A stretch of 64,000 nucleotides of DNA from Thiohalophilus sp031581315 (GCF_031581315.1 NZ_JAVLAZ010000001.1:1-64000), one strand, 5' to 3'. Shown: positions 8,222 through 17,922, counted from the stretch's first letter. A program made the numbers and translations. Notes: a model not told the origin generated them from the sequence alone.

Positions 8222-10096
8222 ATGTTAAAAAGGATGAAAATCGGCTCCAGACTGGTAACGCTGATAACGGTTCAGGCTGTTGTACTGTTGATTATTGGTT
8301 TGACTGCAATTGCAGGTCTGAATTATGCCACGAATACAACGGCAAGATTGAATCAGAATGTTATTGAACAGGTGAAACTTAACCTTTTGCAGCAAAGTAT
8401 CAGTGGCGACATGATGGGTGTTGTCAACCGCGTATCGAGGGGTAGTCAGGGCTGGGGAGAAGCCGGGATTGACCTGATGGCTGCGAGAGCAGTATTTGAG
8501 AATAACTGGCGTGAGTATCTTTCCGATCGCACTGCCGAAGAAAAAGCCGAAATAAAGTCAAGCATGGGTGGGTACATCACGAACGTCAGAGAAGCTTTTG
8601 ACCAGCTTGAGACCTTGTTTGCACTGCAGGACAGGCAGCTGCTACATGAGTTTATGCGCGATAGTCTCGATCCACTCGTCAACCCGATGCTGAGTGACCT
8701 TCGTGGGCGTATTGGTGAGCAACAAATTGCGTCTGAGAAATCATTTTCCGAATCGGCTGAGGCGAATAGAGAGTTCTTTAACGAGAGCGTTATCGTAATG
8801 ATTGCCGGACTTTCTGTTGCAATCCTTCTTGGTTTCTTAATATACCGGTCAATCAAGCAGCCTGTAAATGTGATTTCCAAAACAGTGGCCAAAGTGTCAG
8901 ATGGTGACTTTTACGCGAGAACGAATCTTGCCGGTAATGATGAGCTGGGTGAACTCGGCAAGGCGTTCGATAACCTGCTTGAAGACAAGGTTGCGACACT
9001 GGTTAAAACCGAGCAGGAAAATACCATGCTAAATGAATCGGTTATAGCCCTATTGCAAGCTGTATCTAAGCTTAGTAAACGTGACCTTACTGTTCGGATT
9101 CCGGTTACTGAAGATATTACCGGCCCAGTTGCTGACGCGTTGAATGTTCTGACCAGCGAAACATCCAAGGTATTGCAGGGTGTAAGAAGTATCTCGGAAG
9201 AGGTGGCTCGTGCCTCGGCAAAAGTAAAAGCCCAGTCGGATCAGGTTATCCTGGTGGCTTCCCAGGAACGTGAGGAAGTTATTGAAACAGCTGAAAGACT
9301 TGCTGAAGCGGCCAGAGCAATGAACGACATTGCTGAGCTCGCTGACTCCAGTAACAAGGCTGCAGAAGAAGCGATAGAGACAACAAGTATCGCGCGTGAG
9401 ACAGTAACAAGTACCGTGGTCGGGATTAATAATATACGCGAAATTATTCATGAAACTGAAAAACGCATAAAACGTCTTGGTGAGCGCTCTCAGGAGATCA
9501 GTCGTGCGGTTAACCTTATTAACAGTATTTCTGAGCGTACTCATATTCTTGCGTTGAATGCCAGTATGCATGCTGCTTCAGCCGGTGAGGCTGGTAAAGG
9601 CTTTGCTGTGGTGGCGGACGAAGTTCAGCGACTTGCTGAAAACGCTCGAGATGCAACCGCGCAGATTTCAACGCTGGTTAATAACATACAGGTAGAAACC
9701 TCCGACACTGTCGCCACGATGAATAATGTGATCACGCAGGTTGTTGAGGGCAGTGAATTGGCAGAAAAAGCCGGCCAGCAAATGCAAAAAACGCAGGAGA
9801 GTACATCTCACCTCGTGGCCTCAGTAAAACAGATTGCTTCAAGCTCGGTTGAGCAGGCCCGAGTTGCAAATCAACTTCAATTGCGTGCTGACCAGATCAA
9901 GGAAAGTACTATTCAGACGAGCGAACAGTTGCAGCAACAGACTCTGCAAACCAACCGACTCGTGCAATACGCCAAAAGCCTCCTGAATGCTGTTCAGGTT
10001 TTCAAGCTTCCCGGTACCAGCAAGCAAAAACAGGCCGAAGTAGTCGACGCATCGGCAGCTACCGATGCTGAAGTGGCGCATAAAAAGGCTTCCTGA
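8222..10096 (+). CDS. pilJ: PilJ-like methyl-accepting chemoreceptor of the Pil-Chp system
   Basis: 624 residues. TM1 is at about 12-32 and TM2 at about 188-210, enclosing a ~155-residue periplasmic sensor. A HAMP segment follows, then the long cytoplasmic coiled coil. The hairpin tip reads SERTHILALNASMHAASAGE followed by GKGFAVVADEVQRLAEN, the PilJ variant rather than the common QTNLLALNAAIEAARAGE. P. aeruginosa PilJ is somewhat longer (682). No CheR- or CheB-type gene flanks it, so adaptation by methylation is either absent or supplied from elsewhere. Confidence 0.9.
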   Translation: MLKRMKIGSRLVTLITVQAVVLLIIGLTAIAGLNYATNTTARLNQNVIEQVKLNLLQQSISGDMMGVVNRVSRGSQGWGEAGIDLMAARAVFENNWREYLSDRTAEEKAEIKSSMGGYITNVREAFDQLETLFALQDRQLLHEFMRDSLDPLVNPMLSDLRGRIGEQQIASEKSFSESAEANREFFNESVIVMIAGLSVAILLGFLIYRSIKQPVNVISKTVAKVSDGDFYARTNLAGNDELGELGKAFDNLLEDKVATLVKTEQENTMLNESVIALLQAVSKLSKRDLTVRIPVTEDITGPVADALNVLTSETSKVLQGVRSISEEVARASAKVKAQSDQVILVASQEREEVIETAERLAEAARAMNDIAELADSSNKAAEEAIETTSIARETVTSTVVGINNIREIIHETEKRIKRLGERSQEISRAVNLINSISERTHILALNASMHAASAGEAGKGFAVVADEVQRLAENARDATAQISTLVNNIQVETSDTVATMNNVITQVVEGSELAEKAGQQMQKTQESTSHLVASVKQIASSSVEQARVANQLQLRADQIKESTIQTSEQLQQQTLQTNRLVQYAKSLLNAVQVFKLPGTSKQKQAEVVDASAATDAEVAHKKAS

Positions 10097-10100
10097 TAAC

Positions 10101-13100
10101 ATGGCTATACCGAAAGAAAGATTTACATCCATCAAAACGGAAGTTATTGATGTACTTTCAGTTCTGGCTGAATCGTTCGACCCCGATAAAGATGCGAATC
10201 TGCAGCTTGAGAATCATCGTCAGGCGCTTGGGAAATACATAAACTGTATTGCACGAATTGGAATGGCGGCGGGGGCGATTGGTTTCTCTGGTTTACGGGA
10301 TGCCTGTGTTATTTTCCAAAATTATCTCCGTGGCCTGTATGGGCAGAATCGGATCTTGACGGCTCAGGAACGTGATGCAATAGAAGAATGGCCTATTCTT
10401 GTGATGTCTTACCTTTCCGGTGATGGGGATTCATCTTCCGGGGAAGAGATAGTACGATATTTAAATAATGTTATAGAAGAAGCAACGCCTGATGAAGCTG
10501 AATTTAATGATATCTCTCAACAGTTGATTTCCGAACAAAAACCGACTCTGGCTGACAAGGCTTCCGATCCGGGCTCACCGATTGAAACGCAAGTATTTGT
10601 CGCTGACGACATCCCTTCGTCCAATGCCAGTAAAGTGGATAACACAGCCCATTGTGACGAATTATCCAGACATGTCGTATCTCCGTCTGATGAGGGTGCT
10701 GATTCGCCAATTTTTCTGGATGTGTCTGAAGAAATTCGATGCGCTATACAAGAGCTGACTGAGGAGCTGGATGAGCGTGGCCATACAGTAATTTCACGCA
10801 ATGACAGAACAATAGCTTTACAGCTCTATTCCGATCGGCTTGAAATTATCGGAATGTCTTTGTCAGAAACAGGTTGGCTGGGGATAACTGACTGTATTTT
10901 TATTTACAATGAAGGCGTGAAACAGCTTACTGATGACGCTGACCAATTTCAATATGGTTTGGATGATATTACGCCTTGTGCGATGTTAATAACTCGTTAT
11001 CTTGAAAATCCAGGTAGTCCGGATGTCAGTATCGAATTGATTTCAGCGTTGCAATCCGATCCATGGATACCCGATATCAGTGATGGTGAGGCGCAGACAT
11101 TACTCGATATGCTCATTCCCGAGAAAATCGAAATTAATATTACTGAAACGGATAATGATAACAACGACAGTATTGACTGCCCGGAAAATAGAATAATATC
11201 CCAACAACAGGATAAGACTTCTGCATCAGCAGTACCCCCCTCTGCTGATGAGAGAAATGATTCTGAATTTCTGGCGATCCCCGAGTCTTTAGACAAACTA
11301 GCAGTAGAACTCGATGACAATGTTGTTGAACTTCTTGCCCTTGTTAAAATCGAGATCGATTCGATTCGTCCTCATCTTGAAGACCTCCTTCGTCAAGCCT
11401 TCGAATCAGATTCAGAGGATGTATTGCATGATTCTTTGACTGACTATATAGAGCAACTGGATCGTTTCGTGCTAGCTGCCGATTCAGTCGGTTTACATGG
11501 TCTGTCCTCTGCCATGGAGTTTCTGTCCCAAAACGTTCAGTCTATTTGCGACAGTAAAATAATCGATGTTGATATATATGTTTCTTTGCATGAATGGCAT
11601 GAGCATGTTATCAATTATCTGGCTGATGTTAACAGTATAACAAATGTTAATTCTCTTCTTGAGTACCTGGCGACTTCTGTCTGGCCAACACCTATGTCAC
11701 AGGCAATGTTAGAAGAGTTGCAAATACAGCTTCTCTCACCGGTCATTGAGTTTGAAGAGGAAGATAGTGCCCCACAAAGGCCGGAAACGGTCAGTGACGA
11801 AGACGTAAGCCTTAAACTCCCTGAGGATGTGAATCCTGACTTGCTGGATAGCCTGCTTCGTGAACTGCCAGGGCATACATCTTCTTTTTCTGATGTTATT
11901 GCTCATCTGTCTGAAGGAAAAGGACAAATTGAGGATGTTGCACGAGCACAACGAATCGCTCATACCCTGAAGGGGGCTGCCAATACAGTTGGTGTACCAG
12001 GTATTTCCAACCTTACGCATAATATTGAAGACATTCTCTCGGTGTTTACTAAACATGAACGTCTTCCCGGAGCTGCTTTGTCTGATTCACTTATGACGGC
12101 CGCAGATACACTGGAATCAATGAGTGAGTCGCTTCTGGGTATTGGCCCTGCACCTTCTGACACAAAGCCGGTACTCCAGGATATTCTTAACTGGGCTAAC
12201 CATGTTGATGTAAACGGCATACCCTCTGACGATTCGCAGATACCTCCTGTCAGTGACTATCGTGAGCCGCAATCTTCTTTCGAACAGACACCTGAGTCAG
12301 GTGCAGAGACTGACACCGATGACAAGAACTCCATTGCAACGGATACATTCTTACGCGTATCTACCGAACTTGTTGATGAATTGCTACGTATTGTTGGTGA
12401 AAAAATAATCAATAATGGTCGTTTGCTCGAAAACCTGAGAAGAGCTGACGATTACAATAGGGCTGCTCAAGAGCATAACAAATCATTGCAACAACTTGTT
12501 TTCGAACTGGAAAAACAGGTTGATCTGCAAGGTAAGGGCAACAATAACCAGGTTGGGAACTTTCAGTCAGACAAGTTCGATTCGCTTGAGATGGATCAGT
12601 ATAACGAATTACATACAATTACACGCCAACTTGTTGAGGCCGCAAGTGACTCACAGGAGTTCGCTTTTAATATTGACGGCTGCCTTGTAGAAATAGAGGA
12701 TCTTTTGATCGAGCAAGGACGCTTGAGCAAACAGAACCGTGATAGTGTCATGAAGACAAGAATGGTTCCTGTGAGTAACATTGTGCCTCGTCTGCAGCGC
12801 GGTGTCAGACAAATAGCCCGTTTGACCGACAAAAAAGTATTCCTCGATATTAGCGGTCAGGATACTCTTGTTGATGGTCAGGTAATCAATAATCTTGTTG
12901 ATCCTTTGATGCATATATTGCGGAATTCTATCGATCATGGGATCGAAAGTTATGATGAGCGTGTTTCTATCGGCAAGGATCAAACAGGAACTATTTCCTT
13001 GTCTTTCTTCAAGGATGGAGACGAGATAATTGTGTTATGCCAGGATGATGGGGCGGGCTTTGATTATGATGCTATCAAGGATACTGCAATTAAACGAAAT

Positions 13101-14174
13101 CTTATTCAGTCAGCAGATGAGGTCAGTGAATCGGATCTTCATAAATTCATTTTGCATCATGGGTTTTCAACGCGCGACGAAGTGACCCAGGTGTCCGGGC
13201 GAGGTGTTGGGCTGGATGCAGTGTTCAACCAAATAATTGATCTCAAGGGAACAATGAATGTTGGTTCTGTCGTCGGTCATGGCGTAAGTATAGAATTACG
13301 TCTTCCTGTTTCGTTCGTCTCCGTGCACGGAATCGTCGTCCGTCAACAAAATCAGTTCGTTGCCTTTTCCTCTCGCGGAATAGAACAAATTCTGTACCCT
13401 GAAGCAGGTGTTTTGAGTTACGAAAATGATCAGGCATATTATACGCTCAATGACGAACACTATGAGGTACTGTTGCTAGGAGATATCCTGGGATCAGGGG
13501 GCATTAAAGACCCCGATGTAGCACAGAATAAGCCGGCTCTTCTGGTCAGACTCGATGACGGGAAAAATACAGTCGTGATGATCGATGATGTCGTTGCCAG
13601 CCAGGAGCTGGTCATCAAGCCACTGGGTGATTATATACCGCCAATAGCTGGTATCGAAGGGGGTACCATACTCGGTGATGGTAGTGTCGCAGCTGTTATT
13701 GATCTGCCTGACCTTGTCGGTTCTGGTTTGTATCAAAATGCTAATAATGACGGTATTGATAAATCCCGCTCACACACCTCTGAGTTAACAACCGCGTTGA
13801 TCGTCGATGATTCCCTCAGTGCCAGGCGCAGTCTTTCTGAATTTTTACAAGATATGGGGTATGCAATTTTGACCGCCAGGGACGGCCTCGAAGCGATTGA
13901 ATCGATCGAGGCGCATACTCCGGATATTGTTCTTGTCGATATGGAGATGCCTCGTATGAACGGTCTCGAGCTGACTTCGCATCTTCGTGCAAAACTGGAG
14001 TACAAACATATTCCGATCGTAATGGTTACTTCACGTTCAACTGAAAAGCACCGTCGTCAGGCGAGTTCTGCAGGGGTTGATTACTACATGGTCAAACCTT
14101 TTTCAGAAGAAGAACTCTTGCTCCAGGTCGAGCGTCTTCTGAAAGAGAACAATGCATACGCACAACCTGCATAA
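10101..14174 (+). CDS. chpA: ChpA-like hybrid CheA histidine kinase
   Basis: 1357 residues from ATG 10101, 4 bp after pilJ; an upstream in-frame start overlaps pilJ and is unlikely. N-terminal ~550 residues hold degenerate Hpt/FimL-like helical modules with acidic linkers. A canonical Hpt follows with H621 in AHTLKGAANTVG, then dimerisation and HATPase segments (HILRNSIDHGIE as N-box, DDGAGFDYD, GRGVGLDAVFN). A CheW-like domain and a C-terminal receiver with D1280 in LVDMEMPRMNG complete it. It is about half the length of P. aeruginosa ChpA and has one clear Hpt rather than many. It should phosphorylate the PilG-like and PilH-like regulators. Confidence 0.9.
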   Translation: MAIPKERFTSIKTEVIDVLSVLAESFDPDKDANLQLENHRQALGKYINCIARIGMAAGAIGFSGLRDACVIFQNYLRGLYGQNRILTAQERDAIEEWPILVMSYLSGDGDSSSGEEIVRYLNNVIEEATPDEAEFNDISQQLISEQKPTLADKASDPGSPIETQVFVADDIPSSNASKVDNTAHCDELSRHVVSPSDEGADSPIFLDVSEEIRCAIQELTEELDERGHTVISRNDRTIALQLYSDRLEIIGMSLSETGWLGITDCIFIYNEGVKQLTDDADQFQYGLDDITPCAMLITRYLENPGSPDVSIELISALQSDPWIPDISDGEAQTLLDMLIPEKIEINITETDNDNNDSIDCPENRIISQQQDKTSASAVPPSADERNDSEFLAIPESLDKLAVELDDNVVELLALVKIEIDSIRPHLEDLLRQAFESDSEDVLHDSLTDYIEQLDRFVLAADSVGLHGLSSAMEFLSQNVQSICDSKIIDVDIYVSLHEWHEHVINYLADVNSITNVNSLLEYLATSVWPTPMSQAMLEELQIQLLSPVIEFEEEDSAPQRPETVSDEDVSLKLPEDVNPDLLDSLLRELPGHTSSFSDVIAHLSEGKGQIEDVARAQRIAHTLKGAANTVGVPGISNLTHNIEDILSVFTKHERLPGAALSDSLMTAADTLESMSESLLGIGPAPSDTKPVLQDILNWANHVDVNGIPSDDSQIPPVSDYREPQSSFEQTPESGAETDTDDKNSIATDTFLRVSTELVDELLRIVGEKIINNGRLLENLRRADDYNRAAQEHNKSLQQLVFELEKQVDLQGKGNNNQVGNFQSDKFDSLEMDQYNELHTITRQLVEAASDSQEFAFNIDGCLVEIEDLLIEQGRLSKQNRDSVMKTRMVPVSNIVPRLQRGVRQIARLTDKKVFLDISGQDTLVDGQVINNLVDPLMHILRNSIDHGIESYDERVSIGKDQTGTISLSFFKDGDEIIVLCQDDGAGFDYDAIKDTAIKRNLIQSADEVSESDLHKFILHHGFSTRDEVTQVSGRGVGLDAVFNQIIDLKGTMNVGSVVGHGVSIELRLPVSFVSVHGIVVRQQNQFVAFSSRGIEQILYPEAGVLSYENDQAYYTLNDEHYEVLLLGDILGSGGIKDPDVAQNKPALLVRLDDGKNTVVMIDDVVASQELVIKPLGDYIPPIAGIEGGTILGDGSVAAVIDLPDLVGSGLYQNANNDGIDKSRSHTSELTTALIVDDSLSARRSLSEFLQDMGYAILTARDGLEAIESIEAHTPDIVLVDMEMPRMNGLELTSHLRAKLEYKHIPIVMVTSRSTEKHRRQASSAGVDYYMVKPFSEEELLLQVERLLKENNAYAQPA

Positions 14175-14179
14175 TTATT

Positions 14180-14650
14180 ATGACTGATATGAGTATGCAA
14201 CAAGAAACGACAGCCTGGCTGCTGAATCTGGGGCAAAGTTTGTATGCCGCAATTGGTGAAAACGATCTGGTGCATGTTATTGATTACTCGGAGATTTCTG
14301 ATTTGCCCGCACTGCTCGCAAACACTGAGAATTCCGTTCATTGGCAGGGAAAAGAACTGAATGTTATCAACCTTGCAAAATATCTCTCTGACAGAACTTT
14401 AACTATGCTGAGTTCAGAACCGATTATTGGTGTTGTTGCCTATCAGTCTGATAATTATGACAGGCCGCAATATGGAGGGGTGCTTATGGCAGGTATACCC
14501 GCTAAAAAAATTGTCAATAACTCTCAGGCCTGTGAATTACCGGAACCGGTGCAAAAATGGCGGGATGTCGCCATTTCCTGTTATTCGGATGAGGGTCGGC
14601 CGGTGCCGGTACTCGATTTGCCCACAGTCTTTTCAACAGGGCTATCGTGA
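14180..14650 (+). CDS. ChpC-like CheW-domain protein
   Basis: 156 residues, divergent CheW fold: AAIGENDLVHVIDY, VHWQGKELNVINLAKYL and a final DEGRPVPVLDLPTVF strand. Pil-Chp clusters often carry a second CheW homologue (ChpC) that connects extra receptors to ChpA, and the position after chpA agrees. It ends exactly where the convergent Crp/Vfr gene ends (0 bp between the stop codons), so the transcripts run into each other. Confidence 0.7.
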   Translation: MTDMSMQQETTAWLLNLGQSLYAAIGENDLVHVIDYSEISDLPALLANTENSVHWQGKELNVINLAKYLSDRTLTMLSSEPIIGVVAYQSDNYDRPQYGGVLMAGIPAKKIVNNSQACELPEPVQKWRDVAISCYSDEGRPVPVLDLPTVFSTGLS

Positions 14651-15334
14651 TCAGCGTTTATGATAAACTACAATATCCATTCCCTGAACCTCGATCATTT
14701 TCTGCTCTGCCATGTTTTTCAACACACGGCCTGCCATTTCTCTAGAACAGCCGACAATACGCCCAAGTTCCTGGCGCGATATATGAATCTGTGTCCCGTC
14801 AGGGTGAGACAACGCTTCCGGCTGATTACACATGTCGAGCAGTGTTCTGGCGATGCGTCCGGCAACATCGGTAAATGCAAGCTGACTGACTTTGCGGCTG
14901 GTTGTTATAAGTCGTTGTGAAAGTTGCAGACCAATGGCTTTCAGAATTTCAGGTTGTTCTTCCCTGAGTTCTGTTTTAAATAATTGCTCAAGCTGTTTGT
15001 AGCCAATTTTTGCCAGAGTGCAGGGTGTCTTGCTACGAACATAGGCGGTACGATACTTGGTGCGATAAAATACGCCCATCTCGCCTATAAAGTCTCCACT
15101 ATTAAGATACGTGAGAATGATCTCATGCCCTTCATCATCCTCGTCTTCCATGAGTACCGTAACTGTACCTTCTATGATGTAATAGAGATATTCGGCCGGT
15201 TCGCCAGAGCGTACCACGATACTTTTTTTGGGCAATGTGTAATGATTGCAAAAGGACAGGAATCGTTCGAGAGCGTCCTTGTCAATTTCGCATGCAACCG
15301 CCTGAGGTTCATCATCCAGATTTATAGGCATCAT
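14651..15334 (-). CDS. Crp/Vfr-type cAMP-responsive transcription factor
   Basis: 227 residues. The cyclic-nucleotide domain has GDFIGEMGVF and the following Arg and Thr that contact cAMP phosphate. The C-helix keeps the TS pair (RLITTSRKV) used for cAMP in E. coli CRP. The DNA-recognition helix GCSREMAGRVL keeps the Arg-Glu...Arg set of CRP (GCSRETVGRIL). It should therefore bind TGTGA-N6-TCACA sites, one of which sits at 5826-5841. In P. aeruginosa the Chp system raises cAMP, which acts through Vfr; direct linkage of such a gene to the cluster fits that circuit. Confidence 0.88.
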   Translation of the reverse strand: MMPINLDDEPQAVACEIDKDALERFLSFCNHYTLPKKSIVVRSGEPAEYLYYIIEGTVTVLMEDEDDEGHEIILTYLNSGDFIGEMGVFYRTKYRTAYVRSKTPCTLAKIGYKQLEQLFKTELREEQPEILKAIGLQLSQRLITTSRKVSQLAFTDVAGRIARTLLDMCNQPEALSHPDGTQIHISRQELGRIVGCSREMAGRVLKNMAEQKMIEVQGMDIVVYHKR

Positions 15335-15428
15335 CTTACGTTTTCTGTTCCAATGTTGTAATGCTGTAAATTATCATAGTCGCCGATGTATCGGAAAATA
15401 TGCATGTCCTTATGCGTTGTTTCATATT

Positions 15429-16250
15429 TCAATTGTCCAAAACTTCGCCAAGGTTTAGTTCTCGTATATCATTCCACTCGCTATCCCCGGCAGCTTCAAT
15501 TGCCGGTATTCTGATTCTTTTCAGCCATCTTTTTCCCACTTCGTCGTTAGCCATTTCTACCATGGCTTGTTGAACCTTCTCCACAACCTCTGATGGGACT
15601 CCTGGATGTGCCATGAATGCGTGTGCTGAATAATCATCGGAAGTCCAGAACACCTTGAGTTTATTTCGTTCTTTTTCTGGAAGATTGTTAAATGTGCGCA
15701 TTACACCGCCACCTGCCGGGAAGCGGCCATTTATCACACCACGGTATACAGCGTTATGCGAATTGACATACTGAGGGACAACAGGAATGTTGTTCTTGTT
15801 AAAATGAGCCCGGGTGATAAGTGTCGCGGCAAAGGCGGTTTCACTGGGAAAACCTATATCCTGACCGTCGAGCTCGCTAACATCTGCAATGCTACTGTCT
15901 GCTCGCACTACCAGAATTCCGCGCAGGCTGACATTTTTGCGTTTGGCTATAGCCTCATAACCTGACCGATCATGGGCAACGGTATAATGATACGGGTTGG
16001 CGTAACTGAAATCATAATTTCCGTCATACAACCTTTCTGAGAAGGGGCCAATACCGCGGCTGGTGGCAAAAACCAGTTGGTATCCGGTTTTTTCGCTCAG
16101 ATAGCTCAGAAAAGGTGTCCAGAGCTTGGCCAGCTCGCTGGGCGGTTGTTGGGGTACAATTCCGAATGTATAGCTCCGGTCTTCCTGAGCCAGTGCCGGG
16201 ATGGCTAACAATATGCCTGCAAGCAGGCCGAGGTAGCGTTTGGGTTCCAT
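15429..16250 (-). CDS. PhnD-like periplasmic substrate-binding protein, orphan
   Basis: 273 residues with a signal peptide (KRYLGLLAGILLAIPALAQ). The rest fits the phosphate/phosphonate (PhnD) family: FGIVPQQPPSELAKLWTPF, YDGNYDFSYANPYHYTVA, and DVSELDGQDIGFPSETAFAA. GGAGAAGG precedes the ATG. No ABC permease or ATPase is nearby, so it may be a sensor or scavenging protein rather than a transporter part. A second PhnD-like protein at 45633-46568 is paired with a GGDEF/EAL protein. Ligand unknown. Confidence 0.8.
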   Translation of the reverse strand: MEPKRYLGLLAGILLAIPALAQEDRSYTFGIVPQQPPSELAKLWTPFLSYLSEKTGYQLVFATSRGIGPFSERLYDGNYDFSYANPYHYTVAHDRSGYEAIAKRKNVSLRGILVVRADSSIADVSELDGQDIGFPSETAFAATLITRAHFNKNNIPVVPQYVNSHNAVYRGVINGRFPAGGGVMRTFNNLPEKERNKLKVFWTSDDYSAHAFMAHPGVPSEVVEKVQQAMVEMANDEVGKRWLKRIRIPAIEAAGDSEWNDIRELNLGEVLDN

Positions 16251-16364
16251 GTTTCCTTCTCCACTGTTTATGTCCTGTGTCCTGTGTCCTGATGGGAGTC
16301 AAAGACGCGCTGTTCTTTTTATTGTTTCGGTTAACTGGCTGAATTCTTGAGTAAAAACTGTAGC

Positions 16365-16380
16365 ATATAAGGGTTTACCC
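16365..16380. repeat. Intergenic element ATATAAGGGTTTACCC, copy 1
   Basis: This 16-base string occurs identically at 31807-31822. Its core GGGTTTACCC is a palindrome with a TT centre. In both places it lies in a divergent intergenic region and is followed within a few bases by ATGGTTA. Possible operator or promoter element; function unknown. Confidence 0.45.
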
Positions 16381-16509
16381 GCATATGGTTAAATTTTGAC
16401 CATTTTGCCGTTTTCTGGGCTCCTGGCCCGGCATGTCCCCTGTTTTTTTATTTCCCGCCGAGTACAATACACGCCCCAATAATACTGATTTCTCAAGGAT
16501 TTTTGCTAA

Positions 16510-17922
16510 ATGGCCATTCGTACCCGCTTTGCCCCCAGCCCCACCGGCTATCTGCACATTGGTGGTGCGCGGACAGCCTTGTTTTCCTGGCTGTATGCCC
16601 GCAAGCACGGGGGCCGCTTTGTGCTGCGTATCGAGGACACCGACCTGGAGCGTTCCACCGCCGAGTCGGTCAACGCCATACTCGAGGGGATGACCTGGCT
16701 GGGCCTGGAATATGACGAGGGGCCGTTTTATCAGACCGAGCGCTTCGAGCGGTATAACGAAATCATCGAACGTTTGCTGGCCGAAGGGCATGCCTATCGC
16801 TGCAACTGTAGTCGCGAACGGCTGGATGAATTGCGCGAGGCGCAGATGGCCCGCAAGGAGAAACCCCGCTACGACGGTCACTGCCGTCATCGCGAAGTCA
16901 GTGCGGATGAACCGCATGTCATTCGGTTTAAAAATCCGCTGGAAGGACAGATCGTGATCGACGATCTGATCCGGGGGCGCGTGATGATGCAAAATTCCGA
17001 ACTGGATGATTTGATTATTCGTCGTTCCGATGGTGCGCCGACTTATAATCTGACCGTGGTGGTGGATGATCATGATATGCAAATCAGTCATGTTATTCGT
17101 GGCGATGACCATCTTAATAACACGCCGCGCCAGGCGAATATTCTCAAGGCCCTTGGAGCCAACGTGCCGGTCTATGCCCACCTGCCAATGATTCTGGCCG
17201 AGGATGGCGCCAAACTCTCCAAGCGGGTGCATGGCGAGTCGGTCAGCGTAATCCAGTATCGCGAGGAAGGTTACCTGCCCGAGGCACTGCTCAATTATCT
17301 GGTACGTCTGGGCTGGTCACACGGCGACCAGGAAATCTTTACCCTGGATGAGATGGTGCAGCTGTTCGATCTTTCCGAGGTCAACAACTCCGCTTCCAGC
17401 ATCAATATAAGCAAGCTGTTGTGGCTCAACCAGCAATACCTGAAAAGCAGCGATCCGAACTATATTGCCCATCAACTCGGTTATCACCTGGGTAAACTGG
17501 ATATCGACCCCAGTGAAGGACCGGATATCGTTGCTGTCGTTGAAGCTCAGCGCGAGCGGGCACAGACGCTGAAGGAACTGGCGGATATCTGCCAGTTTTT
17601 CTACCGCGACTTTGAGGGGTATGACGAAAAAGTTGCCAGCAAACAACTCAAGGCCGTCGTGGCTGAGCCACTGCAACTGATTCGTGACAAGCTGGCAGCG
17701 CTGGAAACCTGGGAACAGGCCGCGATCCATACGGTCATTCACAGCACGGCCGAAGAACTGGATCTGAAAATGGGCAAGGTTGGCATGCCGTTACGCGTGG
17801 CTGTGACCGGTGGCGCACCTTCGCCTTCGCTGGATCTGACTGTCTACCTGATCGGACGGGAACCTTGCCTCCGTCGCATCGAGATGGCGCTGGACTATAT
17901 TCGCCAGCGCGCCGCACAATAA
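16510..17922 (+). CDS. gltX: Glutamyl-tRNA synthetase
   Basis: 470 residues, normal length. Charges tRNA-Glu with glutamate. Class I signatures are HIGG at 16-19 (in SPTGYLHIGGA) and KLSKR at 235-239. The zinc site pattern CNC...YDGHCRH of the E. coli-type enzyme is complete. The C-terminal anticodon-binding region ends normally. Its product would serve the tRNA-Glu gene at 20075-20151. It precedes glnS by 25 bp and is probably co-transcribed with it. Confidence 0.97.
   Translation: MAIRTRFAPSPTGYLHIGGARTALFSWLYARKHGGRFVLRIEDTDLERSTAESVNAILEGMTWLGLEYDEGPFYQTERFERYNEIIERLLAEGHAYRCNCSRERLDELREAQMARKEKPRYDGHCRHREVSADEPHVIRFKNPLEGQIVIDDLIRGRVMMQNSELDDLIIRRSDGAPTYNLTVVVDDHDMQISHVIRGDDHLNNTPRQANILKALGANVPVYAHLPMILAEDGAKLSKRVHGESVSVIQYREEGYLPEALLNYLVRLGWSHGDQEIFTLDEMVQLFDLSEVNNSASSINISKLLWLNQQYLKSSDPNYIAHQLGYHLGKLDIDPSEGPDIVAVVEAQRERAQTLKELADICQFFYRDFEGYDEKVASKQLKAVVAEPLQLIRDKLAALETWEQAAIHTVIHSTAEELDLKMGKVGMPLRVAVTGGAPSPSLDLTVYLIGREPCLRRIEMALDYIRQRAAQ

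Noticed and set aside
16375..17232. 285-codon open frame on the minus strand opposite gltX
   Set aside because: Shadow of gltX: no ribosome site, no family resemblance, and the plus strand is an unmistakable synthetase.
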